In this document: piece by piece, positions 1 through 10,233 of the stretch
How the letters are laid out: each line of letters begins with the position of its first letter
Position numbering within the stretch: position 1 is the first letter of the stretch
From: an uncultured Granulosicoccaceae bacterium
Lineage (GTDB): Bacteria > Pseudomonadota > Gammaproteobacteria > Granulosicoccales > Granulosicoccaceae
Length of the DNA stretch: 64,000 bases
Assembly: GCA_937930305.1 (NCBI GenBank)
Contig: CALGLE010000012.1
Span: 28,509 to 92,508 of the forward strand
Direction of reading: 5' to 3'
The notes under the pieces: generated by a model
Told to the model about the DNA's origin: nothing
Seen by the model: only the letters and a program-made list of their open reading frames with translations
Databases searched by the model: none
Translations under genes and position numbers: made by a program

Positions 1-576
1 GAAGACACAGAACTACTTACCCGACTCACCGCCACCATAGAAAATCAAGTGGATTCAATGAAATCGATGGTGAACGCATTTGCTGCCTATGCGTCGACGC
101 CGCAGCTGACGCGGGTTCCGACCAACCCGAATGAGCTTATCCGGGAAGTGATCGAGCTGTACCAGGAAACCAAAGGAATAAGCTTTGAGCTTGATTTGAT
201 GGGCTCTGTGAAGGACTTACCGCTGGATGCGCCCAGATTTCGGCAATTGGTTCATAACCTAATCAAAAACGCTCTAGAGGCTCAAGCAGAGCAATCCGAC
301 CCGCAAGTGCGTATCATCACCCGTGTACATGGTCAGACTACCCATCGGATGCTTGAAATTCGGATTGAAGATCGAGGAGCGGGCTTTGCGCTGGATTCGC
401 TTGGGCGAGTCTTTGAACCCTACGTCACGTCTAAATCCAAAGGCACAGGGCTGGGGTTAGCCATCGTGAAAAAGATCGTTGAAGAACACGATGGCACCAT
501 TGAAGCGGCCAACCGAAGTGAGGGTGGCGCGGTTATTAGCATGCGGATCCCATACCCCAGTGGTTTAGGGACTTAA
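1..576 (+). CDS. ntrY: NtrY-like sensor histidine kinase, C-terminal part (truncated by window start)
   Basis: Frame is open from base 1 ([20 protein letters not shown]...). HATPase N box ([11 protein letters not shown]) and G boxes ([24 protein letters not shown]). Followed directly by an NtrX-like regulator. Confidence 0.88.
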   Translation, partial: EDTELLTRLTATIENQVDSMKSMVNAFAAYASTPQLTRVPTNPNELIREVIELYQETKGISFELDLMGSVKDLPLDAPRFRQLVHNLIKNALEAQAEQSDPQVRIITRVHGQTTHRMLEIRIEDRGAGFALDSLGRVFEPYVTSKSKGTGLGLAIVKKIVEEHDGTIEAANRSEGGAVISMRIPYPSGLGT

Positions 577-587
577 GGAGGCGATGT

Positions 588-1949
588 GTGAACGGTAACT
601 CCGTGCTCGTCGTTGACGATGAGCCAGATATTCGCAATTTGTTGCAAGAGATCCTTGAAGACGAAGGCTATAACGTCTCAACGGCAGACAACGCAGCGGC
701 TGCGCAACATTGCATTTCAGAATCAACACCGGACTTGGTATTACTGGATATTTGGATGCCAGACACCGATGGCGTGACGTTGTTGAAAATGTGGCAAGGC
801 TCTGGGGAATTAGCCTTTCCGGTCATCATGATATCGGGTCACGGCACGGTAGAAACCGCTGTTGAAGCCACGCGCCACGGAGCGGTGGACTTCATTGAGA
901 AACCGGTTTCACTGGCCAAACTGCTACTCACGGTAGAAAAAGCTCTAGCCGAGGGTCAGGCAGCCAACAGCGACGCCTCGGGCAGGTCGGTTGTGAAGCG
1001 ATTGCCGTTGTTGGCTGGCGACAGCGCCTACATGAAATCCATTCAAGATCAAGTGCATGTGCAGTCTCAACGCTCAGACACCTTACTGTTAATTGGTGAG
1101 CCCGGCAGTGGGCGGGTGTTGTTTGCGCAGAACGTACACGATGCGAATCAGCAAATTCATGGCCCCTTCATACAGTTGCGCTGCGATACCTTATCCACAT
1201 CGCATTCAGTGCGAGAGCTTTGCGGTGAAGAAACCGACGGCACTATTAGCATGGGTTACTTGGAATCGGCAAACACCGGAACCTTATTCTTAACCGATAT
1301 CGATCATTTGCCATCAGCGGCTCAAGAATGCATTCGAGCCGCCATAGAACAACAAGGTTTCACACGGGTGGGAGGCACTCAACGTGTGCCGTTTCGCGCA
1401 CGTGTTATGGCTTCAGCTCGAGCCGATATCCAGCCTGCGGTTAAAGAGGGTCGTTTGGATGCCACCTTAGCGCGCTTGGTATCCAGCGATACACTGAACT
1501 TGAAACCCCTGCGGGAACACCCGGAAGATATTCCCACCATGTTGGAAGCGTTCGTTAATTGGCATGTGGAAGAGGAGGGTTTGCCCTACCGACATTTCAC
1601 GGTTGGTGCGCAAAACCGGCTACGTAATTTGGACTGGCCTGGCAATTTGCTGGAACTAAAAAACTTGGTACAGCGCATATTACTCATTGGCGGACCCGCT
1701 GAAATAGATGTGTCTGAAGTTAATCGTGCGCTAGGGGTTGTGCCGGCGGCAGAAACCTCACTGACGTTACGTCACGACTTACCGCTGCGAGAAGCTCGGG
1801 CGGATTTTGAAAGACAGTACTTATTGAAATGCTTGGCGGAAGCCCAAGGCAACATTGGCGACTTGGCCAAGCATGTGGGCATGGAACGCACTCATTTGTA
1901 TCGCAAGCTGCGTAATCTCAACATCGACCTAGACAAGGTCCGAGAGTAG
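588..1949 (+). CDS. ntrX: NtrX-like sigma-54-type response regulator (GTG start)
   Basis: Receiver domain (VLVVDDEPDIRNLL, LLDIWMPDTDG), degenerate AAA+ domain, Fis-type HTH at the C-terminus. Shine-Dalgarno-like aaggagg upstream. Confidence 0.9.
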   Translation: MNGNSVLVVDDEPDIRNLLQEILEDEGYNVSTADNAAAAQHCISESTPDLVLLDIWMPDTDGVTLLKMWQGSGELAFPVIMISGHGTVETAVEATRHGAVDFIEKPVSLAKLLLTVEKALAEGQAANSDASGRSVVKRLPLLAGDSAYMKSIQDQVHVQSQRSDTLLLIGEPGSGRVLFAQNVHDANQQIHGPFIQLRCDTLSTSHSVRELCGEETDGTISMGYLESANTGTLFLTDIDHLPSAAQECIRAAIEQQGFTRVGGTQRVPFRARVMASARADIQPAVKEGRLDATLARLVSSDTLNLKPLREHPEDIPTMLEAFVNWHVEEEGLPYRHFTVGAQNRLRNLDWPGNLLELKNLVQRILLIGGPAEIDVSEVNRALGVVPAAETSLTLRHDLPLREARADFERQYLLKCLAEAQGNIGDLAKHVGMERTHLYRKLRNLNIDLDKVRE

Positions 1950-1962
1950 TCGTCTCTTAATC

Positions 1963-3336
1963 ATGAAAATCATTGTTCTAGGGGCGGGTCAGGTAGGTTC
2001 CACTGTGGCGCAAAGTCTTGCGTCAGAGGACAACGACGTAACCGTTGTCGACACCAATGAACAGGTGTTGCGCGATCTAGGTGCACGGCTTGATTTAGGG
2101 ACCGTGTGCGGTGCCGCATCTTATCCCGATGTTCTAAGGCGTGCCGGTGCCGAAGACGCAGACATGATCATCGCTGCCACCGATTCAGATGAAACCAATA
2201 TTGTGGCGATGCAAGTGGCGTATTCCTTATTCCACACCCCACAAAAAATTGCACGTGTGCGTTCGGTGGAATACACACGCGAACGTAATTTGTTCAATAA
2301 CGATCATATTCCTATCAACGTACTCATCAGCCCCGAACAACTGGTGACGGATCACATACAACGCATCATTGAACACCCCGGTGCTTTACAGGTCATCGAT
2401 TTTGCTGACGGCTTGGTGCGGTTGGTGGGCGTATCGGTGCAAGAGGGTGCCCCCATGGCGAATCAGCCGATGGCGCGGCTAACCGGCCTGTTGGGTGATA
2501 TCGAAGCCCGAGTTGTGGCCATATACCGAGATGAAGACAGCATCATTGCCGATGGAAACACGGTGGTTGAAGTTGATGATGTGGTGTTTTATCTCGGGAA
2601 CCGTAAACACACCAGCACCATCATGGAACAGTTTCACCACGATGAATTACCGGTGCGCAGTGTCATGATTGCGGGCGCTGGAAATATTGGTTTTCGCTTG
2701 GCTCAAAAACTTGAACGTAACTACAACGTTAAGGTTGTGGAAGCGGATAAAAGTCGGAATGACTTTGCTGCGGGTGAATTATCGTATGCCTTGGTTTTAC
2801 AGGGGGATGCGGCCAATCATGATTTGCTAGCAGAAGAAAATGTCAGTGAAACGGATGTTTTTTGCGCGCTGACGAACGATGACGAGGCGAACATTCTTTC
2901 GGCCATGCTTGCCAAGCGCATGGGTGCGAGAAAAATCATGTCATTGATCAATCGACCGGCGTATGTGGATTTGGTTGAACGCGATATCATCGATGTCGCC
3001 ATTTCACCTCAACAAATCACCATTGGTGCTTTGTTAACGCACATTCGTCGAGGTGATGTGGTGGCCGTGCATTCATTGCGCAAAGGCCGGGCCGAAGCAT
3101 TAGAAGGTGTGGCTCACGGCGATGAAGAAACCTCAAAATTAGTGGGGCGTACCATTGCCGATATCGATTTGCCATCCAGTGCCGCCATTGGTGCTGTTGT
3201 TCGCGGCGAAGAAGTGTTGATTGCGCATCATGATTTAGTGATTGAAGCGGAAGATCATCTCATTGTATTGATAACGAATAAGCAACAAATCCACGACGTT
3301 GAAGTGTTATTCCAAGTTGGCGTGACCTTTATCTGA
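1963..3336 (+). CDS. trkA: Trk system potassium uptake protein TrkA
   Basis: Two Rossmann NAD-binding RCK-N domains (MKIIVLGAGQVG, VMIAGAGNIGFRLA) with RCK-C segments; adjacent to trkH. Confidence 0.95.
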   Translation: MKIIVLGAGQVGSTVAQSLASEDNDVTVVDTNEQVLRDLGARLDLGTVCGAASYPDVLRRAGAEDADMIIAATDSDETNIVAMQVAYSLFHTPQKIARVRSVEYTRERNLFNNDHIPINVLISPEQLVTDHIQRIIEHPGALQVIDFADGLVRLVGVSVQEGAPMANQPMARLTGLLGDIEARVVAIYRDEDSIIADGNTVVEVDDVVFYLGNRKHTSTIMEQFHHDELPVRSVMIAGAGNIGFRLAQKLERNYNVKVVEADKSRNDFAAGELSYALVLQGDAANHDLLAEENVSETDVFCALTNDDEANILSAMLAKRMGARKIMSLINRPAYVDLVERDIIDVAISPQQITIGALLTHIRRGDVVAVHSLRKGRAEALEGVAHGDEETSKLVGRTIADIDLPSSAAIGAVVRGEEVLIAHHDLVIEAEDHLIVLITNKQQIHDVEVLFQVGVTFI

Positions 3337-3373
3337 TGTGGGTGAATCGCGCCGACTCGGTTAGGGGCTGCGT

Positions 3374-4879
3374 ATGAGCAGCCCAGTGCAAAGTAAAGTG
3401 GTGCTACGCGTGCTGGGCTCGTTGTTGTCGATGTTCAGCATCACCATGTTGCCACCGGTTGTTGTGGGGCTGGTGTATCGGGACGGTGCCATCCTGCCGT
3501 TTGTGCTTGCGTTTTTTACCACACTCATCACCGGACTCTTGTTGTTGTATCCCGTGAAAGAGGAGAAAGCCTCGCTGAGGCTACGCGATGGGTTCGTGGT
3601 TGTGGTGATGTTCTGGACGGTGTTGTCGGTGTTTGGTGGTTTGCCGTTTTTACTTTCACCCGAATTGGACTTATCGTTTGCCGCCGCCATTTTTGAATCG
3701 GTGTCTGGCTTAACAACGACGGGGGCAACCTTAATCGTTGGCTTGGATGAATTGCCGCATTCGATTTTGTTTTATCGTCAGCAAATGCAATGGTTGGGTG
3801 GGATGGGGATCATCGTACTGGCCATTGCTATATTGCCGATGCTAAACATCGGCGGCATGCAACTGTATCGCGCCGAAACCCCCGGTGTAAATAAAGACAA
3901 ACTCACCCCTCGTATTGCCGGTACCGCAAAAGCCCTTTGGTATATCTATTTGGGTTTAACCACCTGCTGTGCGCTGGCCTATTACTTAGCGGGCATGAAC
4001 GCCTTTGATGCTATTGGGCACAGTTTTTCAACCGTTGCAATTGGCGGATTCTCGACTCACGACGCCAGCATTGGGCATTTTGATAGTTCGAAGATTGAAA
4101 TGATTGCGGTGCTGTTTATGTTGATATCAGGGGTGAATTTTGCTTTGCACTTTATGGTGTTTCGGGGGCTCTCGAGCCGAAAAAATCGTGGTGTTCGCAC
4201 CTGGTCATTAAAGAACCTAGCGTTTAAACAATACCGAAACGATGAAGAGTTTCGTGTGTATCTAGGCCTGTTGATTGTGCTAACCATAATCACCAGTACC
4301 TATCTGTACACCACAAATACCAGTAAATTATCCGACTCCTTTTTTGATGGATTGTTTCACGTCGTCTCGATAGGAACCACAACCGGCTACACATCAGCAG
4401 AATATTTTAATTGGCCAGGTTTCTTGCCCGTTCTATTACTATTCGCCAGTTTTGTTGGTGGTTGTGCGGGTTCAACCGGTGGCGGAATGAAAGTTATTCG
4501 CGTATTACTTTTATTCAAACAAGGCCAACGAGAATTAAAACGCCTGTTGCATCCCAGTGCAAACATCATGGTTAAGGTGGGCACCCGAGCCATTCCCAAT
4601 CAAACCATTGATGTGGTGTGGGGGTTTTTCGCTACTTATTTAGCACTGCTGGCCATTATGTTGTTGCTGCTCATGGCCAATGGATTAGATCAAGAAACGG
4701 CATTCTCTGCCGTGGTTGCGTGCTTAAACAATTTAGGTCCAGGACTCGGGCAGGTGGCGGCTAACTACTCTTCGCTAAGTGACTTTTCTCTGACGGTATT
4801 AAGCATGGCGATGCTGTTTGGTCGATTAGAAATATTTACTTTGTTGGTGTTGTTTACACCTGCGTTCTGGAAGTCTTAG
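3374..4879 (+). CDS. trkH: TrkH family potassium transporter
   Basis: Polytopic membrane protein with selectivity-loop motifs (SGLTTTGAT, STVAIGGFST, SIGTTTGYTS, GGCAGSTGGGMKVIR). Confidence 0.95.
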   Translation: MSSPVQSKVVLRVLGSLLSMFSITMLPPVVVGLVYRDGAILPFVLAFFTTLITGLLLLYPVKEEKASLRLRDGFVVVVMFWTVLSVFGGLPFLLSPELDLSFAAAIFESVSGLTTTGATLIVGLDELPHSILFYRQQMQWLGGMGIIVLAIAILPMLNIGGMQLYRAETPGVNKDKLTPRIAGTAKALWYIYLGLTTCCALAYYLAGMNAFDAIGHSFSTVAIGGFSTHDASIGHFDSSKIEMIAVLFMLISGVNFALHFMVFRGLSSRKNRGVRTWSLKNLAFKQYRNDEEFRVYLGLLIVLTIITSTYLYTTNTSKLSDSFFDGLFHVVSIGTTTGYTSAEYFNWPGFLPVLLLFASFVGGCAGSTGGGMKVIRVLLLFKQGQRELKRLLHPSANIMVKVGTRAIPNQTIDVVWGFFATYLALLAIMLLLLMANGLDQETAFSAVVACLNNLGPGLGQVAANYSSLSDFSLTVLSMAMLFGRLEIFTLLVLFTPAFWKS

Positions 4880-4893
4880 GCTCGCCCGTCTTC

Positions 4894-5454
4894 ATGTCGA
4901 ATTCAGACGATTCGCCTTTGCCATCCAAACTGGCCACCAAGTGGAACGTTCGGCACCAACATGCTCAGCAGCACAGTAGCGATAATCCTATTCCTGCCTC
5001 CGTACTAAGCGAACAAGTGCATCTACTACCCGCAAATGGGGATGCGTTAGATTTGGCAGCGGGAAGAGGGGGCAACGCCCGATTTTTGCAAGAGCGCGGA
5101 TTTAACACGCACGCTTGGGATTTATCCGAAGTTGCCATGGATGAATTGAAGTGCGCGAACCCGGCCATTCAAACCCAAGTGCGTGATGTGATAAAAAGCC
5201 CTCCGCACAGTGACACGTTTGACGTCATTACGGTAAGCCGTTTTTTGGATCGCTCGCTGTGCCCAAGCATAGAAAAAGCCCTTCGCCCAGGTGGTGTGTT
5301 GTTCTATCAAACGTTCACGCGAGGGTTGTCTAATCCGGACTTTCTATTAAAGCCCAATGAGCTGCTGCGCTTGTTCCCCAATCTTCATGTGCAGTATTTC
5401 AGCGATTCCACCGAAGGCAGCGAAAGCCAGTTGGTGGCCATACGAGTGTCTTAG
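4894..5454 (+). CDS. Class I SAM-dependent methyltransferase (TehB-like)
   Basis: ALDLAAGRGGNARFL SAM-binding motif; LRPGGVLFYQTF. Confidence 0.8.
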   Translation: MSNSDDSPLPSKLATKWNVRHQHAQQHSSDNPIPASVLSEQVHLLPANGDALDLAAGRGGNARFLQERGFNTHAWDLSEVAMDELKCANPAIQTQVRDVIKSPPHSDTFDVITVSRFLDRSLCPSIEKALRPGGVLFYQTFTRGLSNPDFLLKPNELLRLFPNLHVQYFSDSTEGSESQLVAIRVS

Positions 5455-5462
5455 TTCATACC

Positions 5463-6434
5463 ATGTTTGCATCGAACACAGCCTATGGAAAACCACCACT
5501 GGGTCCAAATACTTGGTTGACTTGGTTAGCTGCAGGCTTGTTATCTCTGATCAGTTTTCTGCCGTTGTTTATAACTCGGACCATGGCGTCAGGCTTGTCC
5601 ACCTTGTACACCCAAAAGTTGGGTCGTAACAGTCGTCACGTCCGAACCGTGCATATAAATTTAAAAGCCTGCTACCCCGAGTTAGATGACGCAGAGCGAG
5701 ATGCCTTAGCACACCGTTATTTTACAACCTTAATGTTGACGGTTTTACGCATGCCGCAACAATGGTGGCGAGGTGAAGCGTATTTACGGCGCAACACGGT
5801 TGTCTATGGACTTGAAGCGGTGCGCCAAGCGCGTGAACAAGGTGAGGCCTGCGTGTTCTTAATTTCGCATACCGTTAGTTTGGATGCGGGGATGATTAAG
5901 CTGTCTTTAGATCTTCCATTAGTCGGATTTTACAAACCCTTTAATAATCCGGTGGTGGATTGGCTAGTGCTTCGTGCACGCTTGCGATTTGGTGGCAAGC
6001 CCTTTGCTCGCGGGCAAGGCTTTCGTCAAATAATTCGCCAGATGAAGCAGCATGAAATTCTGTGTTATTTGTGCGATGAAGATTATGGACCTGAAGCCTC
6101 GGTGTTTGCCCCATTTTTTGGTCATGAAAAGGCGACTTTGAAAATGTTGCCAAAAATCGTGAAACATACCCAGGCAAACGTTTATCCCATGGCCACCTAT
6201 TTGAATATCAGCACAGGCCTTTATGAAGTGCACATTCAACCGGCTATTGAGAATTATCCCACCGGTGATGACGTGCGCGATGCGGCTGCTTTGAACGATG
6301 CCATTGTGGCCAGCGTTCGTCAGGACCCCAGTCAGTATCTGTGGAAGTTGCAGCTGTTTAGAAGTTGCCCGCATGGGAAAGACTCACGCTATAAGCAAGT
6401 AGAACGTGGTGAGTTAGAACCTGAGTCTATGTAA
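5463..6434 (+). CDS. LpxL/HtrB-family lipid A acyltransferase
   Basis: HX4D acyltransferase motif (ISHTVSLDAGM), CDEDYGPEASVFAPFFG and N-terminal membrane anchor. Confidence 0.82.
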   Translation: MFASNTAYGKPPLGPNTWLTWLAAGLLSLISFLPLFITRTMASGLSTLYTQKLGRNSRHVRTVHINLKACYPELDDAERDALAHRYFTTLMLTVLRMPQQWWRGEAYLRRNTVVYGLEAVRQAREQGEACVFLISHTVSLDAGMIKLSLDLPLVGFYKPFNNPVVDWLVLRARLRFGGKPFARGQGFRQIIRQMKQHEILCYLCDEDYGPEASVFAPFFGHEKATLKMLPKIVKHTQANVYPMATYLNISTGLYEVHIQPAIENYPTGDDVRDAAALNDAIVASVRQDPSQYLWKLQLFRSCPHGKDSRYKQVERGELEPESM

Positions 6435-6514
6435 TTTCTTTGTGTGAGCGCAAGGCAAGATATGCTTGATCAGTTGTATAGTTGAGCATGCGTGAATAGT
6501 TGAAGTGAGCGCGA

Positions 6515-6991
6515 GTGTGTAACGTAAGGATATCCATGAGAAATGTATTAATAAATACGGGTTTGATTTTGTTACTCATCGGTTCTAGCCCGGCCTCTGC
6601 GAATGGGCTTAAACACCGGCTAGGCGTTGGAATTCAGTACGGTGGCATCGTCGGCTATCAAAGTTCTATCAATTCAGGGCGAAATAATTTTCGGGTCAGT
6701 GTGGGCTTGTCAGGCTTAACTCTGGGCTATGAGCGGCATGTTGGTTCTCGTATGTCTTTAGGTCTACAAACGTTCGCCAATCAGTCGCTCACCGGTTACG
6801 GTGTCAACGTGAATTACCATTGGAATGCGCAAACTGAACCGGGATGGGTGTTTGGCCTTGATGTTTATCAAGCGTACAACTCTGCAGAAATCGCGATTGA
6901 TGCGTATTTTGATTTATTGTTTGATGATGCCATTGATTTTGATGCAGAGCTTAAGTCGGGTGCGTTCGCATCTGTTGGTTACCAGTTCTAG
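6515..6991 (+). CDS. Small exported hypothetical protein, possibly a beta-barrel outer-membrane protein
   Basis: Signal-peptide-like N-terminus (MRNVLINTGLILLLIGSSPASA at codon 9 onward), alternating beta-like pattern, C-terminal YQF ending. Confidence 0.5.
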   Translation: MCNVRISMRNVLINTGLILLLIGSSPASANGLKHRLGVGIQYGGIVGYQSSINSGRNNFRVSVGLSGLTLGYERHVGSRMSLGLQTFANQSLTGYGVNVNYHWNAQTEPGWVFGLDVYQAYNSAEIAIDAYFDLLFDDAIDFDAELKSGAFASVGYQF

Positions 6992-7019
6992 TTACTAGTC
7001 ATAGTAGGGGCGGTTTGTC

Positions 7020-7751
7020 ATGACTTACATCGTCACGGGTGCGTCTTCGGGAATCGGTCATGCTGTGGCTTCGTCCTTACTGCTTCAGGGTCAATCAGTG
7101 GTTGCCGTTGCGCGTGATGAAGCCCGACTGAACACGCTAGTGCAGCATGCTTCTGAAAATTTAAAGATCGTGGTAGCTGATCTGTCAACTGACCAAGGGT
7201 TGGAATCCCTCATTCAATCGGTGAGTTCGATTAAACAATTGGCTGGAATCGTTCACGCAGCCGGTTCACACATTGATCTTGAAGCCTATTCGCAAATTAA
7301 TGCGGAAAAAATGTGTGTTGACTTTTTTGTCCATGTGACCACACCCATAAGCATTAACAATCGATTAGTTAATAAATTTGTGGGCGCTAGCATTCTGTTT
7401 ATTGATTCTTACTCTGCCAGTAATCTGCGAGTGGGTTGGAGCGGTTACTCCATTATTAAATCAGCGGCTCAAATGGCAGCTCGGGCTGCAGCGGCCGAGC
7501 TAAAGCAATCCCGTGTTATTCGTGTTTTTCCTGGAGCGGTGCGCACCCCATTGGTTGAAACCGTGCTCTCATCCAAGCAAACCACGCCGGTGGTAGAGCT
7601 GTTCAAACAAATAGAGGCGGACGGGAACGTCAATGAGGCAAGTGAGGTGGGCCAATTTATCGCGAACATTTTAATCCATGCCACATCCAAGCAGTTGCTT
7701 GAACGTGAGTTATGGGATTTTAATAACGTAACGGATCAAATTTTTGATTGA
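7020..7751 (+). CDS. SDR family oxidoreductase
   Basis: VTGASSGIGHAV nucleotide-binding motif; YSIIKSA (YxxxK) catalytic motif. Confidence 0.85.
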   Translation: MTYIVTGASSGIGHAVASSLLLQGQSVVAVARDEARLNTLVQHASENLKIVVADLSTDQGLESLIQSVSSIKQLAGIVHAAGSHIDLEAYSQINAEKMCVDFFVHVTTPISINNRLVNKFVGASILFIDSYSASNLRVGWSGYSIIKSAAQMAARAAAAELKQSRVIRVFPGAVRTPLVETVLSSKQTTPVVELFKQIEADGNVNEASEVGQFIANILIHATSKQLLERELWDFNNVTDQIFD

Positions 7752-7765
7752 AGTGAGTACAGTCT

Positions 7766-7957
7766 ATGGCAACACTTAAAAAAATAAGCCCGATTGTTCC
7801 TGTGTCGAATCTTTCGCAATCGATTGCGTTTTTCGTTGATGCCTTAGGGTTTGAAGTTCGCGCACCCTTTGATACCGACTATGGGCAACGAGAGTTTCAT
7901 GTCATTGACCCGGATGTGTTGCTGTTGTCTTTTGGCGAGCCCAAAAACACTCAGTAG
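7766..7957 (+). pseudogene. Truncated or internally deleted VOC (glyoxalase/bleomycin-resistance) protein, 63 aa
   Basis: Typical VOC start (ISPIVPVSNLSQSIAFFVDALGFEV) runs straight into a typical VOC C-terminal motif (REFHVIDPDVLLLSFGEP), well short of the usual ~120 aa. Confidence 0.6.
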
Positions 7958-8113
7958 GTTGTTGAAGAGCATCATAACCTATTGAATTATAATTAAAAAT
8001 AAAATATATTGAGGGCATGTCGATTTGCGCCTGGGTTATTCGTCTTTACAGTACAAGCAGAAAAAACTTCTGTTTTGATTGTTGAACAACTCAAATAACT
8101 TTGGAGAAATACC

Positions 8114-8467
8114 ATGCAATACATTTGTCTCATTTATTCATCAGATGCCGCCGATCCACAGCCAGGTACTGCTGAATTTCCGCCGTTTATTCAAGCCTAT
8201 CAAGACTTTACCAAAGAGGTGTCTGAGAACGGAATGTTGGTTCACGCTGATGCACTGCAGCCGGTTTCCACGGCAACCACCATTACATTAGAAAATGGCA
8301 AATTGGAGGTTACCGATGGTCCGTTTGCTGAAACAAAGGAAACGCTTGGTGGCTATTACTTGCTCGAATGTGAATCATTAGATGCCGCCATTGAGCAATG
8401 CGCGAAAATTCCCACCGCGCAACACGGACGCATTGAAATTCGACCTGTCGTCGTGTGGGATGACTAA
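8114..8467 (+). CDS. YCII-related/DGPF-domain protein
   Basis: MQYICLIYSSD..., DGPFAETKETLGGYYLLEC..., IEIRPVV. DGPF signature; lies directly upstream of the ECF42-like sigma factor. Confidence 0.9.
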   Translation: MQYICLIYSSDAADPQPGTAEFPPFIQAYQDFTKEVSENGMLVHADALQPVSTATTITLENGKLEVTDGPFAETKETLGGYYLLECESLDAAIEQCAKIPTAQHGRIEIRPVVVWDD

Positions 8468-8476
8468 TTCCATTCA

Positions 8477-9745
8477 ATGAATAGCCATCAATCGCCCGCC
8501 AGTTCACTTGAACAAACGCTTGCACAAGTGGTTCGAGAGGACTGGGGGCGAATGCTTGCAGCCTTAGTTGCCTCAATTCATGATTGGCAGCTTGCGGAAG
8601 ATGTTCTGCAAGACTCTGTGGCAAAAGCGCTGGTCGTTTGGAAGAAAGACGGTATTCCTGATTCGCCGATGGCCTGGCTAATTACCTCAGCCCGGCGCCG
8701 AGCCATTGATCACTTTAGACGTCATAAGCGCTTCAACGAGCTGGAGCCAGAACTCATTCGTTTTATAGAACTGCATGACACTCAATCGGATATGGATTTA
8801 GACGCGATCATTCCAGATAAACGACTTGAACTTATTTTTACGTGCTGTCACCCAGCACTTGAGCGAAAAACCCAAGTTGCTCTGACGTTACATACCTTAG
8901 GTGGGTTAACCACACCAGAAATTGCAGCTGCGTTTTTAGATAAACCCACAGCCATGGCGCAGCGCTTAGTACGGGCTAAGAAAAAAATATTAGCGGCAAA
9001 CATACCGTTTGAAATTCCGCCAGCTCACAAGCTGCAAGAACGGGTATCGGCCGTGCTTTCCGTTCTGTATCTCATCTTCAATGAAGGGTATGTGGCATCA
9101 AAAGGGGAGGCATTAACTCGCGGTGATTTAAGCGACGAATCCATTCGACTCACCCGAATAGTTTGGCAGCTACTACCTGAGGAGTGCGAAGTTGCAGGCT
9201 TACTGGCGTTAATGCTGCTGCACGATTCACGGCGTGATTGCCGCATAGATGAGCATGGGCAGATGATTTCACTGGAACATCAAAAACGCAGTGATTGGGA
9301 TCAAACTAAGATAAAAGAGGGCGTTGATTTAGTTAAGCTTACCTTAGCGAAACAACGAGTCGGCAGTTATCAAGTACAAGCGGCAATCAGCGCTGTACAT
9401 GCAGAATCAGCCTCTTGGCAGGCAACCGATTGGACGCAAATCCATGCCTTGTATGACGTGCTGCATAAGCTTCAGCCATCAGGCGTTGTGCGCGTGAACC
9501 AAGCGGTGGCCATGAGCTATGCGGTGTCTATTGAAGCTGCTTTGACCCTATTGAACGAAGTGGCGCAAGACCGGAGCATGCAAACCTATCAACCCCTCTA
9601 CGCAGCCCGTGCGGATATGCACCATCGATTGGGGAACGATTTGCAGGCCACACAGGATTTGCAAAAGGCCATTGAATACAGTGATAACGCGACGCATAAG
9701 CAATTTCTAGAACGTCGATTGATGGGAATTTCCTCCATCCAATGA
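8477..9745 (+). CDS. RNA polymerase ECF sigma factor, ECF42-type with C-terminal TPR-like extension
   Basis: sigma2 ([36 protein letters not shown]) and sigma4 ([19 protein letters not shown]), plus long helical C-terminal domain ([17 protein letters not shown]...[19 protein letters not shown]). Adjacent to DGPF gene. Confidence 0.92.
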   Translation: MNSHQSPASSLEQTLAQVVREDWGRMLAALVASIHDWQLAEDVLQDSVAKALVVWKKDGIPDSPMAWLITSARRRAIDHFRRHKRFNELEPELIRFIELHDTQSDMDLDAIIPDKRLELIFTCCHPALERKTQVALTLHTLGGLTTPEIAAAFLDKPTAMAQRLVRAKKKILAANIPFEIPPAHKLQERVSAVLSVLYLIFNEGYVASKGEALTRGDLSDESIRLTRIVWQLLPEECEVAGLLALMLLHDSRRDCRIDEHGQMISLEHQKRSDWDQTKIKEGVDLVKLTLAKQRVGSYQVQAAISAVHAESASWQATDWTQIHALYDVLHKLQPSGVVRVNQAVAMSYAVSIEAALTLLNEVAQDRSMQTYQPLYAARADMHHRLGNDLQATQDLQKAIEYSDNATHKQFLERRLMGISSIQ

Positions 9746-9921
9746 GAACACTTAAGCAGCTACATAATACGTTGCCGCAAACCGGTTCTATGGAAGAAAT
9801 ATTAGACCCTGGTGGCTACAACGCGGTTAGAGGTCATGGTGGGCTAAGCGCTCGCGTCTTAACAAATGGTGAAAAATCCCTAGGTGACTCGGTTCGGCAG
9901 AATGAGTGTTTAGGTTTTGGG

Positions 9922-9935
9922 CCATCTTAAGATGG
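9922..9935. repeat. Perfect 14-bp palindrome CCATCTTAAGATGG with a further half-site CCATCTTA at 9946-9953
   Basis: Read directly in the 9746-10233 low-coding stretch. Confidence 0.75.
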
Positions 9936-10233
9936 GCTATTGGGACCATCTTAGGTTAGAGACATACTTGCTGTTTTCCGTAAAAAGCGGACGAAAAAAG
10001 GTTTGGCTGGTAGTCGGCTGTGGCCGGCGCCGTTCAGCGACCAAATTATGCAAATCTGTATGTCCGCTCAACAATATTCTAGCTGAGGAAACAGTGAATA
10101 GTATCGGTTTGGCGTTGGACTTACGATGATCCTGGATGTATGTTCTACAGATTGATAAAGAGGGTGGGTACAATGACGAACGCGCCAAGCCCTTCGTGCG
10201 TTGTAGACGCATTTTTTATGAATTAGGAAGTTT

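Noticed and set aside
5964-6374. 136-aa minus-strand ORF
   Set aside because: Antisense to the LpxL-like acyltransferase; no independent support.
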